From Cryobacterium algoricola (lineage in GTDB: Bacteria > Actinomycetota > Actinomycetes > Actinomycetales > Microbacteriaceae), in assembly GCF_004402485.1 (NCBI RefSeq), contig NZ_SOFG01000023.1, positions 62,001-126,000 of the forward strand: a stretch of 64,000 bases of DNA. The letters run 5' to 3'. The notes below the pieces were generated by a model, which ran no database searches, had not been told where the DNA came from, and worked only from the letters and a program-made list of their open reading frames with translations. This document shows positions 1 to 7,363 of the stretch, one piece after another. The position numbers and the translations under genes are program-made. The first letter of the stretch is position 1; every line of letters starts with the position of its first letter.

Positions 1-977
1 CGCTGGACGTGCTCGAACTCAAGGCCGCCAACATGGTCGGCATCCCGGCATTGCAGACGCTCTTCGCGGCGAGCGCCGAGGCGGACGAATCCGACACGAT
101 CGGCCAGACTGTGGACACCGGGGACACCGGGGACATCCCCGACGCCCCGCTCGCGGCCCTCGTGGACGCGATCGAACGGGACGACCACGGCCTCGTGCTC
201 TGCATGGGGAAGGGCGGGGTCGGCAAGACCACGATCGCCGCGGCCATCGCGGTCGCACTCGCCGGGCGCGGCCACGCCGTGCACCTCACCACGACGGACC
301 CCGCCGCTCACCTCACCGAGACCCTGCACGGCAGCGTGCCCGGTCTCGAGGTGTCCCGCATCGATCCGGTCGAGGCCGTGCAGACCTACCGCGACCACGT
401 GATGGCGACCAAGGGCACGGCCCTGGACGCGGAGGGCCGTGCGGCACTCGCCGAGGACCTCCTCTCCCCCTGCACCGAGGAAGTCGCCGTCTTCCAGCAG
501 TTCTCCCGGGTCGTCCATGAGTCGCGCCGCAGATTCGTCGTCGTCGACACCGCCCCGACCGGGCACACGCTGCTCCTGCTGGATGCGACCGGTTCCTATC
601 ACCGCGAAATGGCGCGGCAGATCGGCGACTCGCTTCCGTTCACGACACCGCTGATGCGCCTGCAGGACCCGGCGCTGACCAAGGTCATTCTGGTCACGCT
701 CGCCGAGACGACCCCGGTGCTCGAGGCAGAAGGGCTGCAGGACGACCTCGAGCGGGCCGGCATCCGCCCGTGGGCCTGGGTCGTCAACGCCTCCCTCGCC
801 GCGGCCCGCCCGACCTCGCCCTTCCTCCGTGCCCGGGCCGCGCAGGAGGTCGAGCAGATCGACCGGGTGCGACTGCTGGCGAACCGGATCGCCGTCGTCC
901 CCCTCCTGCCGGAGGAGCCCATCGGGCAGGAGAAGCTGGCGGCACTGACCGCGCTCAGCCCGCAACCGGCCCGGTGA
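1..977 (+). CDS. arsA: Arsenical pump-driving ATPase ArsA, C-terminal half (5' truncated by window edge)
   Basis: Cytoplasmic ATPase that energises arsenite efflux by a membrane permease. The frame is open to the left edge, so only the linker and the second nucleotide-binding half are visible. The P-loop CMGKGGVGKTT lies near residue 65 of the visible part and is followed by TTTDPAAHL, the signal-transduction DTAPTGHTL motif and a metal-site-type Cys in LSPCTEEVAVF, as in the A2 half of ArsA. Full ArsA proteins have two such halves, so about 270 residues should lie upstream. The linker carries a short imperfect GDTGD repeat. An ACR3 permease gene follows, although ArsA is classically paired with ArsB. 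Identification is firm; the gene start is outside the window. Confidence 0.93.
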   Translation, partial: LDVLELKAANMVGIPALQTLFAASAEADESDTIGQTVDTGDTGDIPDAPLAALVDAIERDDHGLVLCMGKGGVGKTTIAAAIAVALAGRGHAVHLTTTDPAAHLTETLHGSVPGLEVSRIDPVEAVQTYRDHVMATKGTALDAEGRAALAEDLLSPCTEEVAVFQQFSRVVHESRRRFVVVDTAPTGHTLLLLDATGSYHREMARQIGDSLPFTTPLMRLQDPALTKVILVTLAETTPVLEAEGLQDDLERAGIRPWAWVVNASLAAARPTSPFLRARAAQEVEQIDRVRLLANRIAVVPLLPEEPIGQEKLAALTALSPQPAR

Positions 978-984
978 CCCGGGA

Positions 985-1000
985 ATCGACATTCGTCGAT
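985..1000. promoter_or_regulatory. ArsR-type operator upstream of the arsenite permease gene
   Basis: A perfect 6-4-6 inverted repeat, ATCGAC-ATTC-GTCGAT, lies 8 bases after the arsA stop. A degraded second copy (ATCGAC-GTTC-ATCTAT) follows at 1019-1034. The same 6-4-6 design occurs at 3172-3187 before arsC, which points to one regulator for both. ArsR/SmtB proteins usually bind such AT-flanked palindromes. No arsR gene is visible in the window. Confidence 0.55.
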
Positions 1001-1061
1001 AGAGTGGGACCGCGCCATATCGACGTTCATCTATTTATTTCCTCTGATGCTGCGGAGCCCC

Positions 1062-2183
1062 ATGCCATTCCCTGAAACCCCGCCCGCAGCATCCGTCGCC
1101 GCCCCGGCCACCGCTCCGGTCATCGCTCCGGCCCGCCTCGGGTTCACCGACCGGCTCCTCCCGGTCTGGATTCTCGCGTCCATGGGTCTCGGGCTGCTGC
1201 TCGCGGTCGTCGCCCCCGGCATCGGCGCACTGCTCGGCGCGTTCACGATCGGTTCCGTCAGCGTGCCGATCGCCATCGGCCTGCTGGTGATGATGTACCC
1301 GGTGCTCGCGAAGGTGCGGTATGCGGATGCCCGCGCCGTCGCCGGCGACAAGCGACTGCTGATCTCGTCACTCGTGATGAACTGGCTCGTCGGACCCGCA
1401 CTGATGTTCACGCTCGCCTGGATCTTCCTGCCCGACCTGCCCGAATACCGCACCGGGCTGATCATCGTCGGCCTCGCCCGCTGCATCGCCATGGTGCTGA
1501 TCTGGAACGAACTCGCCTGCGGAGACCGCGAGGCCGCCGCCTTCCTCGTCGCCGTCAACTCCGTCTTCCAGGTGTTCGCCTTCGCGGCGCTCGGCTGGTT
1601 CTACCTGCAGATTCTCCCGGCCTGGCTCGGCCTGTCCACCACGAGCGCAGAGTTCTCGATCTGGGCGATCACCGCGAGCGTGCTCGTGTTCCTCGGTATC
1701 CCGCTCCTGGCCGGCTACCTGTCCCGCCGGGTGGGCGAGGCCACCCGCGGCCGGGACTGGTACGAAAGCCGGTTCCTCCCGCGCGTCGGCCCGTTCGCGC
1801 TTTACGGGTTGCTCTTCACGATCGTGCTTCTCTTCGCACTCCAGGGCCGACAAGTCATCGACCACCCCCTTGACGTGGCCCGCATCGCCCTGCCGCTCTT
1901 GGTCTACTTCCTCGTCACCTTCCTCACCGGGTTCCTGCTCGGCAGGCTCATCGGCCTGCCGTACGAGCGCACCGCGACCCTCGCCTTCACCGCGGCGGGC
2001 AACAACTTCGAGCTCGCGATCGCCGTCGCCATCGGGACCTTCGGTGCCGGCAGCGGCCAGGCCCTCGCGGGGATCGTCGGCCCGTTGATCGAGGTACCGG
2101 CCCTCGTCGCCCTCGTCTACGTGGCGCTCTGGCTCCGGCCCCGCCTGTTCCCGGCCCGGGCAACAGGCAGACTGGACTTATGA
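1062..2183 (+). CDS. acr3: ACR3-family arsenite efflux permease
   Basis: Membrane carrier that exports As(III), probably helped by ArsA. About ten hydrophobic segments are visible. The ACR3 signature GLARCIAMVLIWN contains the Cys known to be essential in this family (near residue 141). Further conserved parts are AVNSVFQVFAF in the middle and FTAAGNNFELAIAVAIGTFG near the C-terminus. Length (373 aa) is normal for ACR3. ATG 1062 was chosen because GGAG lies just upstream at 1054-1057. ATG 1047 in the same frame would add five residues and has no visible ribosome binding site. The gene follows arsA and the palindromic operators, so arsenite-controlled expression is likely. Confidence 0.93.
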   Translation: MPFPETPPAASVAAPATAPVIAPARLGFTDRLLPVWILASMGLGLLLAVVAPGIGALLGAFTIGSVSVPIAIGLLVMMYPVLAKVRYADARAVAGDKRLLISSLVMNWLVGPALMFTLAWIFLPDLPEYRTGLIIVGLARCIAMVLIWNELACGDREAAAFLVAVNSVFQVFAFAALGWFYLQILPAWLGLSTTSAEFSIWAITASVLVFLGIPLLAGYLSRRVGEATRGRDWYESRFLPRVGPFALYGLLFTIVLLFALQGRQVIDHPLDVARIALPLLVYFLVTFLTGFLLGRLIGLPYERTATLAFTAAGNNFELAIAVAIGTFGAGSGQALAGIVGPLIEVPALVALVYVALWLRPRLFPARATGRLDL

Positions 2184-2226
2184 CAGTCGTTTCGTCTTCG
2201 CATGCTCCGAGCGAATTCCCCTGCGG

Positions 2227-2733
2227 ATGAACCTGGTCATCCGAGACCTCACCGAAAGCGACTGGTCGGACGTAGACGCCATCTACCGGGGCGGCATCGC
2301 AACCGGACACGCCACATTCGAAGTCGAGCCTCCGGGCTGGCGCGACTTCAACGCCGGAAAGCTGCAGGCCCAACGCCATGTGGCCGAAGACGGCACTGCG
2401 ATCGTCGGTTGGACTGCAGCCTCGCCCACTTCGACCAGGGACGCATATCGCGGAGTCGCCGAACACTCGATCTACGTGGCAGCGGAGGCACGCGGGCGAG
2501 GCGTCGGCCACGCCCTCCTCACCGCCCTCATCGACTCCACCGAGCGAGCTGGCATCTGGACGTTGCAGTCAGGTATCTTCCCGGAGAACACCGGAAGCCT
2601 TGCGCTGCATGCCGCGCACGGGTTCCGCGTGGTCGGCACACGACAACGGCTCGCACTGATGACCTACGGCCCCCTGGCGGGTCGCTGGCGCGACGTACTA
2701 CTCGTCGAGCGTCGCAGTCACGTCGTCAGCTAG
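2227..2733 (+). CDS. GNAT N-acetyltransferase, phosphinothricin-acetyltransferase-like (ArsN candidate)
   Basis: Acetyl-CoA-dependent N-acetyltransferase of 168 aa. It starts with IRDLTESDWSDVDAIYRGGI, typical of the PAT branch, and has a GNAT acetyl-CoA loop of the R/Q-G-x-G-x type (EARGRGVGHALL, near residue 88), then IFPENTGSLALHAAHGFRVVG. PAT-like enzymes inside ars operons include ArsN1, which acetylates the arsenic antibiotic arsinothricin. The position here, 43 bases after acr3 and converging on arsC, fits that role, but substrate is inferred only from context. The stop overlaps the arsC stop by four bases. No clear ribosome binding site precedes the ATG. Codon use looks less GC-biased than in the neighbours by eye. 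Confidence 0.8.
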   Translation: MNLVIRDLTESDWSDVDAIYRGGIATGHATFEVEPPGWRDFNAGKLQAQRHVAEDGTAIVGWTAASPTSTRDAYRGVAEHSIYVAAEARGRGVGHALLTALIDSTERAGIWTLQSGIFPENTGSLALHAAHGFRVVGTRQRLALMTYGPLAGRWRDVLLVERRSHVVS

Positions 2734-3140
2734 ACGCTCGCGGGCAGGAGCTCGGCAAGGAGGGCCTGGATGCGCGCCTTGATGTCGTCGCGGATCGGAC
2801 GCACCTCCTCGATGCTCTTGCCCTTGGGGTCGACGAGTTCCCAGTCCTCGTAGCGCTTGCCGGGGAAGATCGGGCAGACGTCGCCGCAGCCCATGGTGAT
2901 GACGACGTCGGAGGCCTGCACCTGGTCGGTGGTCATCAGCTGCGGAACGGCCTGGGAGATGTCGATGCCCTCTTCGCTCATCGCCTGGATCGCCATCGGG
3001 TTGATCTGGTCGCCCGGCTCGGAACCGCCGGAACGTACCTCGACGGCACCATGGGACAGGGCGCGCATATAGCCAGCGGCCATCTGCGAGCGACCGGCGT
3101 TGTGGATGCAGACGAACAAAACGGTGGGCTTCTCAGACAC
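2730..3140 (-). CDS. arsC: Arsenate reductase ArsC, low-molecular-weight phosphatase type
   Basis: Reduces arsenate to arsenite so that it can be exported. The 136-aa protein has the phosphatase P-loop CIHNAGRSQ with nucleophile Cys11 and the C-terminal region GCGDVCPIFPGKRYEDWELVDP, typical of actinobacterial ArsC. Three cysteines are present (11, 85, 89). The CX3C pair differs in spacing from the CX6C of the thioredoxin-coupled staphylococcal enzyme, so coupling to mycothiol/mycoredoxin is possible but not shown. The GTG start at 3140 is preceded by AGGA with seven-base spacing. The gene has its own promoter and palindromic operator and converges on the acetyltransferase gene. Confidence 0.93.
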   Translation of the reverse strand: MSEKPTVLFVCIHNAGRSQMAAGYMRALSHGAVEVRSGGSEPGDQINPMAIQAMSEEGIDISQAVPQLMTTDQVQASDVVITMGCGDVCPIFPGKRYEDWELVDPKGKSIEEVRPIRDDIKARIQALLAELLPASV

Positions 3141-3204
3141 GGGGATTCCTGACTCTCGATGTCCTCAAAGTATAGACGTTTGTCTATGCTTTAGGAATCC
3201 CCGT
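3139..3204. repeat. 12-bp inverted repeat enclosing the arsC operator
   Basis: ACGGGGATTCCT at 3139-3150 is perfectly repeated in inverse at 3193-3204, with a 42-base spacer that itself contains the operator palindrome. The right-hand arm lies at or upstream of the -35 region. The left-hand arm contains the arsC ribosome binding site and two bases of its start codon. In an RNA reading through from pstB the two arms would pair. Confidence 0.75.
3169..3197 (-). promoter_or_regulatory. arsC promoter with overlapping ArsR-type operator
   Basis: Read on the minus strand there is a -10 like TATACT (3174-3169) and a weak -35 like TTCCTA about 17 bases upstream (3197-3192). Between and over them sits a perfect palindrome, ATAGAC-GTTT-GTCTAT, at 3172-3187. 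It has the same 6-4-6 design as the site before the permease gene. A repressor bound here would cover the promoter, as expected of an arsenic-sensing ArsR-family protein. Confidence 0.6.
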
Positions 3205-3226
3205 TCGTTTCTTCACCCGGCAGGGG

Positions 3227-4243
3227 TTAGCCGAAGCGTCCGTTGACGTAGTCGGCGGTGCGGCTGTCGATCGGGTTGCCGAACATGGCATCCGTCGGAC
3301 CGTGCTCCACGATGCCGCCGGGGGTGCCCTGCGCGGCGAGGAAGAACGCGCAGTTCTGCGAGACCCGCTGGGCCTGCTGCATGTTGTGCGTGACGATCAC
3401 GATCGTCACCTCGTGGGCGAGCTCGAGCATGGTCTCCTCGATCACCCGGGTCGAGGTCGGGTCGAGGGCCGAGCACGGCTCGTCCATCAAGAGGATGCGC
3501 GGGGTCACCGCGAGCGACCGGGCGATGCACAGGCGCTGCTGCTGTCCACCGGAGAGACCTGAGCCCGGCGCCCGCAGCCGGTCGCGCACCTCCTTCCAGA
3601 GCCCCGCCTTGGTCAGGCAGCTCTCGACGAGGAAGTCCTTCTCGTCGTTGGAGGCGCGTTTGCCGGTGAGGGTGAGCCCGGCAATGACGTTGTCGTAGAT
3701 CGACATGGCCGGGAACGGGTTCGGCTTCTGGAACACCATGCCGATGCTCTTGCGGGCGTCGACGAGTTTGCGTTCGGGGTCGTAGATGTCCTCGCCGTCG
3801 AGCAGGACCTCGCCGGCGAGACTCGCGGACGGCACGAGCTCGTGCATCCGGTTCAGGATGCGCAGGAACGTGGACTTGCCGCAGCCGGACGGGCCGATCA
3901 GGGAGGTGATGATGCCGGCGGGCATGGTGAGGTTGACCCGGTCGAGCACCTGGCGTTCGCCGAACCACGCCGAAACGTTGCGGCCCTCGAGGGTGGCGAG
4001 CGGAGCGAGTTCGCGCACGGGCGGGCTGTAGCTCGCGTACACGCCGGCATCCGCCGCGGACGGCCGTTTCAGCCAGGGCGCGCCGAACCCGCCGAGCCGG
4101 GGCGGCTTGGCCCGCGTTTCGGCCGCGGCCTCGGGCCGGACCTCGGTCCTGGCTTCCGCGCGCGCCTTCCGGTCGCGCCGCCCCGCGACCTTCACCGGCG
4201 GCAGCACCTGGGTGAGCTCGTCATTCTGCACATCGTCGGTCAT
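3227..4243 (-). CDS. pstB: Phosphate ABC transporter ATP-binding protein PstB
   Basis: ATPase subunit of the high-affinity phosphate importer. Walker A GPSGCGKST is at residues 117-125, the signature LSGGQQQR near 230, Walker B LLMDEP near 251, and the switch His is in VIVTHNMQQ; the pattern is diagnostic for PstB. With ATG 4243 the protein is 338 aa, about 75-85 residues longer than usual, and the extra N-terminus is charged and rich in Ala, Arg and Glu. An in-frame GTG at 4018 would give a normal 263 aa. Neither start has a good ribosome binding site. It is the last gene of the operon and is separated from pstC-pstA-pstS by seven other genes. Confidence 0.95.
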   Translation of the reverse strand: MTDDVQNDELTQVLPPVKVAGRRDRKARAEARTEVRPEAAAETRAKPPRLGGFGAPWLKRPSAADAGVYASYSPPVRELAPLATLEGRNVSAWFGERQVLDRVNLTMPAGIITSLIGPSGCGKSTFLRILNRMHELVPSASLAGEVLLDGEDIYDPERKLVDARKSIGMVFQKPNPFPAMSIYDNVIAGLTLTGKRASNDEKDFLVESCLTKAGLWKEVRDRLRAPGSGLSGGQQQRLCIARSLAVTPRILLMDEPCSALDPTSTRVIEETMLELAHEVTIVIVTHNMQQAQRVSQNCAFFLAAQGTPGGIVEHGPTDAMFGNPIDSRTADYVNGRFG

Positions 4244-4260
4244 GACACTCGTTTCGTTGT

Positions 4261-4311
4261 TCTACAGCAGTTTCGGGACTGAAGCAGGTTCGGGACTACA
4301 GCAGGTTCGGG
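4261..4311. repeat. Three tandem 17-bp repeats across the stop codon of the sortase-like gene
   Basis: Three 17-base copies at 4261-4277, 4278-4294 and 4295-4311 share the core CAG-tttCGGG / CAGGTTCGGG. The copy at 4295-4311 encodes the last residues (PNLL) and the TAG stop of the gene at 4296-5450. The other two lie in the 52-base gap before pstB. This looks like a local duplication of the gene's 3' end. Confidence 0.85.
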
Positions 4312-5450
4312 AGGAGGCGCACCAGCTGGTCGGCCACGTAGAGCCCCCCGACGGTGACGACCGGAAGGAACACGATCCAGGTTTTGCGGAGGCCGACCCG
4401 GCGGAACGCCCAGACGGCGGCGAGTTCGATCACCAGCAGGAACTGCAGGGCGAAGACGAGGGCCCACACCGTTGTGGTGTCGGTGGCGAGTTCCTTGTCC
4501 TGCAGGGGCAGGGTCGCGAAGGTGGTCTGCCGCTTACCGGCGGGCTTCGTCTCGGAGACGAGCTCGGCATCCACGCGCACGACGCCGCTCGGCACGTAGG
4601 CCGGGCCGCGGGCGCTCTCGAGGATCAACCGGCTCTTGCCCGCGGTGAGCGCGGCGGGAGCCGGGTCGCCGGCATAGCGCAGGCCGAGCACCGAGAACTT
4701 CTGTTCGCCCTGGCCGGTGATCACGGTGAATTGCTGGCCGGGCCGCAGCTCCTGCAGCCGGGCGAAGGGTCCCCCATAGGCGGCGGCGCGGCCCATCAGC
4801 ACGCTGATACCGGACTGGCCCGGGAGCGGTGTATCGCGGCGGTGGCCGGGGCCGGCGCGCAGTGTGCCTGAGTCGGTGCCTTCGACGACGATCTCGTGCA
4901 CGTCGATGGAGGGGATGTCCAGAACGGCCACGGGCGTTCCCGCGGTGAGTAGCACCTTGTCGACGGTGCCCTCGCTGACCGGGGCGGTGCCCTGGGCGAG
5001 CTCGTACCGGAACGTGTTCGTGAGCTGCTGCTGGGACACGATGTGCTGCAGCTGGCCGAGCACGGTCAGGTTGGCGAGGAACCCGAAGATGAGGATGGCG
5101 AGAATGGCCAGGGTCGAACGGATGACCTGATCGCGTTGGGTGAGCACAACCGGTGGCCGAGGGGGCACCGGGCTGCGCCGCGGCGGCTTCGGGATCTTCG
5201 GGGGCTTGGGCGGCTTGGGCGGCTTGCCCTGGCGGCCACGCTCGGGCGGCGCGCTCGGAAGGCCTCCGCCCAGGGAGCCGGGGCCGGGCGGCGACCAGTC
5301 CCGGGGTCCCGCGGACTGTCCCGCGAGGGGGTGCACTGCCTGCATCTCGGAGACGCCGTGCGAAACCGGCGGAACCCAGCCTCGCGGCATCTTCGGTACC
5401 TTCGGCACGGTGGGTCGTTGGGGACGACGGGGCAGCCTGGCTGTCGTCAT
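4296..5450 (-). CDS. Sortase-fold membrane protein lacking catalytic His and Cys (pseudo-sortase)
   Basis: A 384-aa membrane protein. Residues 1-105 are Pro/Lys-rich and probably cytoplasmic (KPPKPPKPPKIPKPP near 76-90). A transmembrane segment follows at about 110-130, then a sortase-like domain at about 170-300, and two transmembrane segments at about 329-347 and 357-377. Sortase landmarks are visible: VLDIPSIDV, GTDSGTLRAGPGH, and G-x3-YGGPFARLQEL. The usual catalytic GHR is GRA (Arg221) and the usual LxLxTC is LILESA (Ser279), so both His and Cys are missing; Arg292 may be the retained Arg. It is therefore unlikely to be a transpeptidase and may serve as a scaffold. The ATG overlaps the preceding stop (ATGA), so translation is coupled to the upstream gene. 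Confidence 0.75.
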   Translation of the reverse strand: MTTARLPRRPQRPTVPKVPKMPRGWVPPVSHGVSEMQAVHPLAGQSAGPRDWSPPGPGSLGGGLPSAPPERGRQGKPPKPPKPPKIPKPPRRSPVPPRPPVVLTQRDQVIRSTLAILAILIFGFLANLTVLGQLQHIVSQQQLTNTFRYELAQGTAPVSEGTVDKVLLTAGTPVAVLDIPSIDVHEIVVEGTDSGTLRAGPGHRRDTPLPGQSGISVLMGRAAAYGGPFARLQELRPGQQFTVITGQGEQKFSVLGLRYAGDPAPAALTAGKSRLILESARGPAYVPSGVVRVDAELVSETKPAGKRQTTFATLPLQDKELATDTTTVWALVFALQFLLVIELAAVWAFRRVGLRKTWIVFLPVVTVGGLYVADQLVRLLPNLL

Positions 5451-6193
5451 GACGCCACCTCTTCCGCGAGTTCGGGGGCGGTCCGCGGGGCGAGGAGCAC
5501 GAAGCGGAGGATCAGGGTGAGCGTGCCGGCGACCGCGAGCACGATCAGGGCGAAATAGGGCGGGATGAGGGTGAACGAGTCGCGAGTGAACGGCGGGATC
5601 GCCGTGCCGCCGATGTCTGCGGGTAGCGTCATGGTGACGTGGCCCGTGAACCAGGTCCATTGGCCGACGTCCGGGAGGGTGGCTGTGACCGTGCGCGTTT
5701 CGTTGGGGGCGAGGTCGTCGACGCCGACCTTGTCCACCAGTGCGACGGGAAGGCCGACCGCGTTGTCGAGCCAGAAGCGCAGGCTCGAGGTGATCGGAGC
5801 ATCCGTGATGTTGCGCACCGTGAAGTCGAGCACCGCGGTGCCGCCTCCCGGCCCGGCCTCGGACTCGATGTGGGTGGTGAGGCCGCTCACGTAGAAGACA
5901 CCGGCGATCTTGGTCGGCTTCTCGCCGAGCGCGGAGGCCGCGGCGGCGGAGTCCGTGATCGTCGTCTGGGTGACCGCGGACACGGTCGCGGACTTCACGG
6001 GGCTCGTCACGGACGGCGCCACAGTGGCCCGGCTCGACGGCCCGACGACGCCCACGGTGATGCCGACGCCTTTCGGGTCATCCGTCGCCGCCTGTGCGCT
6101 CATGGCGAGTCCGGCCAGGCCCACCACCGGCGCGAACACGATGAGGGCCACGACCAGAATCAGGCGCGCGTGAGCGGATGTGAGCACAGTCAA
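5447..6193 (-). CDS. Secreted Ig-like protein with C-terminal membrane anchor
   Basis: A 248-aa protein not assigned to a named family. It has an N-terminal signal segment (LILVVALIVFAPVVGLAGLAMSAQA), a Ser/Thr/Val-rich stretch, and a beta-rich region at about 95-210 (VFYVSGLTTHIESEAG, then AVLDFTVRNITDAP) resembling the additive-sugar/Ig folds of DUF916/DUF3324 proteins. A transmembrane anchor follows near 215-237 (YFALIVLAVAGTLTLILRFV) with a short cytoplasmic tail. The most upstream start is TTG 6193; GTG 6187 is an alternative and neither has a strong ribosome binding site. Its stop overlaps the pseudo-sortase start by four bases. Likely an extracellular partner in the surface module. Confidence 0.7.
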   Translation of the reverse strand: MTVLTSAHARLILVVALIVFAPVVGLAGLAMSAQAATDDPKGVGITVGVVGPSSRATVAPSVTSPVKSATVSAVTQTTITDSAAAASALGEKPTKIAGVFYVSGLTTHIESEAGPGGGTAVLDFTVRNITDAPITSSLRFWLDNAVGLPVALVDKVGVDDLAPNETRTVTATLPDVGQWTWFTGHVTMTLPADIGGTAIPPFTRDSFTLIPPYFALIVLAVAGTLTLILRFVLLAPRTAPELAEEVAS

Positions 6194-6319
6194 GTTAGTC
6201 CATTCGAGGTTTCGGCGAGCTGACGGGCGGGCAAACGAGAGGCAAACGAGTCGGGAAAGTGAGCCTCACCCGTTCAGGGGCCATGCCCCACGCCGCAGGC
6301 CCGTGACTGGACGGTGCCG

Positions 6320-7228
6320 CTACTGGGACACGAGGGTCAGGGACAGGGTGGACCGATAGGTGCCGACCGACTTCTCGGGCGGCGCGACGAAGGTGAGGCC
6401 GGCGTTCAGAACGGTCGTGCCCACGGTCTGCGCGGGAGCACCCGCTGCGAGGTTCATCGGGTAGGTCGCGGCTCCGGCATTCTGGGCCGCGAACAGGCTC
6501 ACGCCCGTCGCCTCCGTGCTGACCAGCTGCGGCGCGAGCCCGAGCTGGGCCTTGCCGATAACACTGCCATCTGCGGCGTTCACGAAGTCGGCGACGTCGG
6601 CCGATAACGTCCAGCCTTCCTGGGAGATGGTGCGTCCGTCGCTGACCGCGACGTTGCCGAGCACACCGGTCGTCGTGGAGCGGTTCGCCACGAGCGTCGG
6701 CGCGTTGAAGACCGCCACTGCGGCCACCGGCACGACGAGGCCGAGCACGCCGTTTGTGTCGCTCGTCGTGGCCGACCCGATCGTGCCCGCCTCGGTCACG
6801 GCAAAGGATGCCGCCACCTGGCTGAACGGGTCGTCCGCGGCCGTGGTGCCGACCACCTCGATGGTGTGGCCGCCCGCCTCCAGACCGGCGGGCAGGGTGC
6901 CGCTCCCCGAGAAATCGCCTGCGGAGTCCGCCGTTCCGCTGATCAGCAGAACCGGCGTCGAGTGCACCCAGACCTCGACGTGCGAGAACGGCTTCAGCCC
7001 GTGGATGGTGACAACGACCGGCGCCGAGTCGACGCGGGGCCCGACCGTCAGCAGACAGTGGATCTGGACAGGTCCGAGGGGAAGCTTGGCGGCCACGCTC
7101 ACCGTGAGCGCGACCGCCTCACCGTTATCGGCCTGCGCACTGGACGAGATGGAAACCGTCCCGCCGAGTGCCAGCAGGGCGACCAGGGCTCCAGTGATGA
7201 GAGTCGAACGGATGGGCAGTTGGAACAT
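6320..7228 (-). CDS. Secreted protein with WxL-like C-terminal domain (paralogue 1)
   Basis: A 302-aa exported protein. The signal peptide covers about residues 1-33 (ending SSSAQA). A beta-rich domain follows at 40-145. The C-terminal domain (about 172-302) is clearly homologous to that of the 360-aa protein at 8627-9709: both share F-x-AP-x-LV-x-N-x-ST, GW-x-L-SA-x-VADFVN-x-AD, K-x-QLGLAP and NAGLTFVAP-x-EK, and both end in GTY-x-STL-x-LT. W206-T-L matches the first WxL motif. The second motif (YxxxLTWxL in Firmicutes WxL proteins) is YRSTLSLTL here, with Leu in place of Trp. Such domains bind peptidoglycan non-covalently in Firmicutes. GGGGAA lies seven bases upstream of the ATG. Confidence 0.75.
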   Translation of the reverse strand: MFQLPIRSTLITGALVALLALGGTVSISSSAQADNGEAVALTVSVAAKLPLGPVQIHCLLTVGPRVDSAPVVVTIHGLKPFSHVEVWVHSTPVLLISGTADSAGDFSGSGTLPAGLEAGGHTIEVVGTTAADDPFSQVAASFAVTEAGTIGSATTSDTNGVLGLVVPVAAVAVFNAPTLVANRSTTTGVLGNVAVSDGRTISQEGWTLSADVADFVNAADGSVIGKAQLGLAPQLVSTEATGVSLFAAQNAGAATYPMNLAAGAPAQTVGTTVLNAGLTFVAPPEKSVGTYRSTLSLTLVSQ

Positions 7229-7363
7229 GTGTTTCCCCGATGGGTCCTGGTGCGGTGGAGCTGCGGTGCCTGGGTGAAGCTGCAGGGCAGTGGAGCGGGT
7301 GATGCGGTCGTGAAGTGAGGCGTCATTGCGGTCGTTCGATCAGGGAAGGAAGATCAAGTGCGG

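Noticed and set aside
4296-5450. Active class C or E sortase
   Set aside because: Both catalytic His and Cys positions are substituted, and no LPxTG-type sorting signal was found in the neighbouring secreted proteins.
4296-5660. Longer start for the sortase-like gene
   Set aside because: Residues before 5450 are Arg/His-rich shadow sequence of the upstream gene. The ATGA overlap at 5447-5450 gives a better start.
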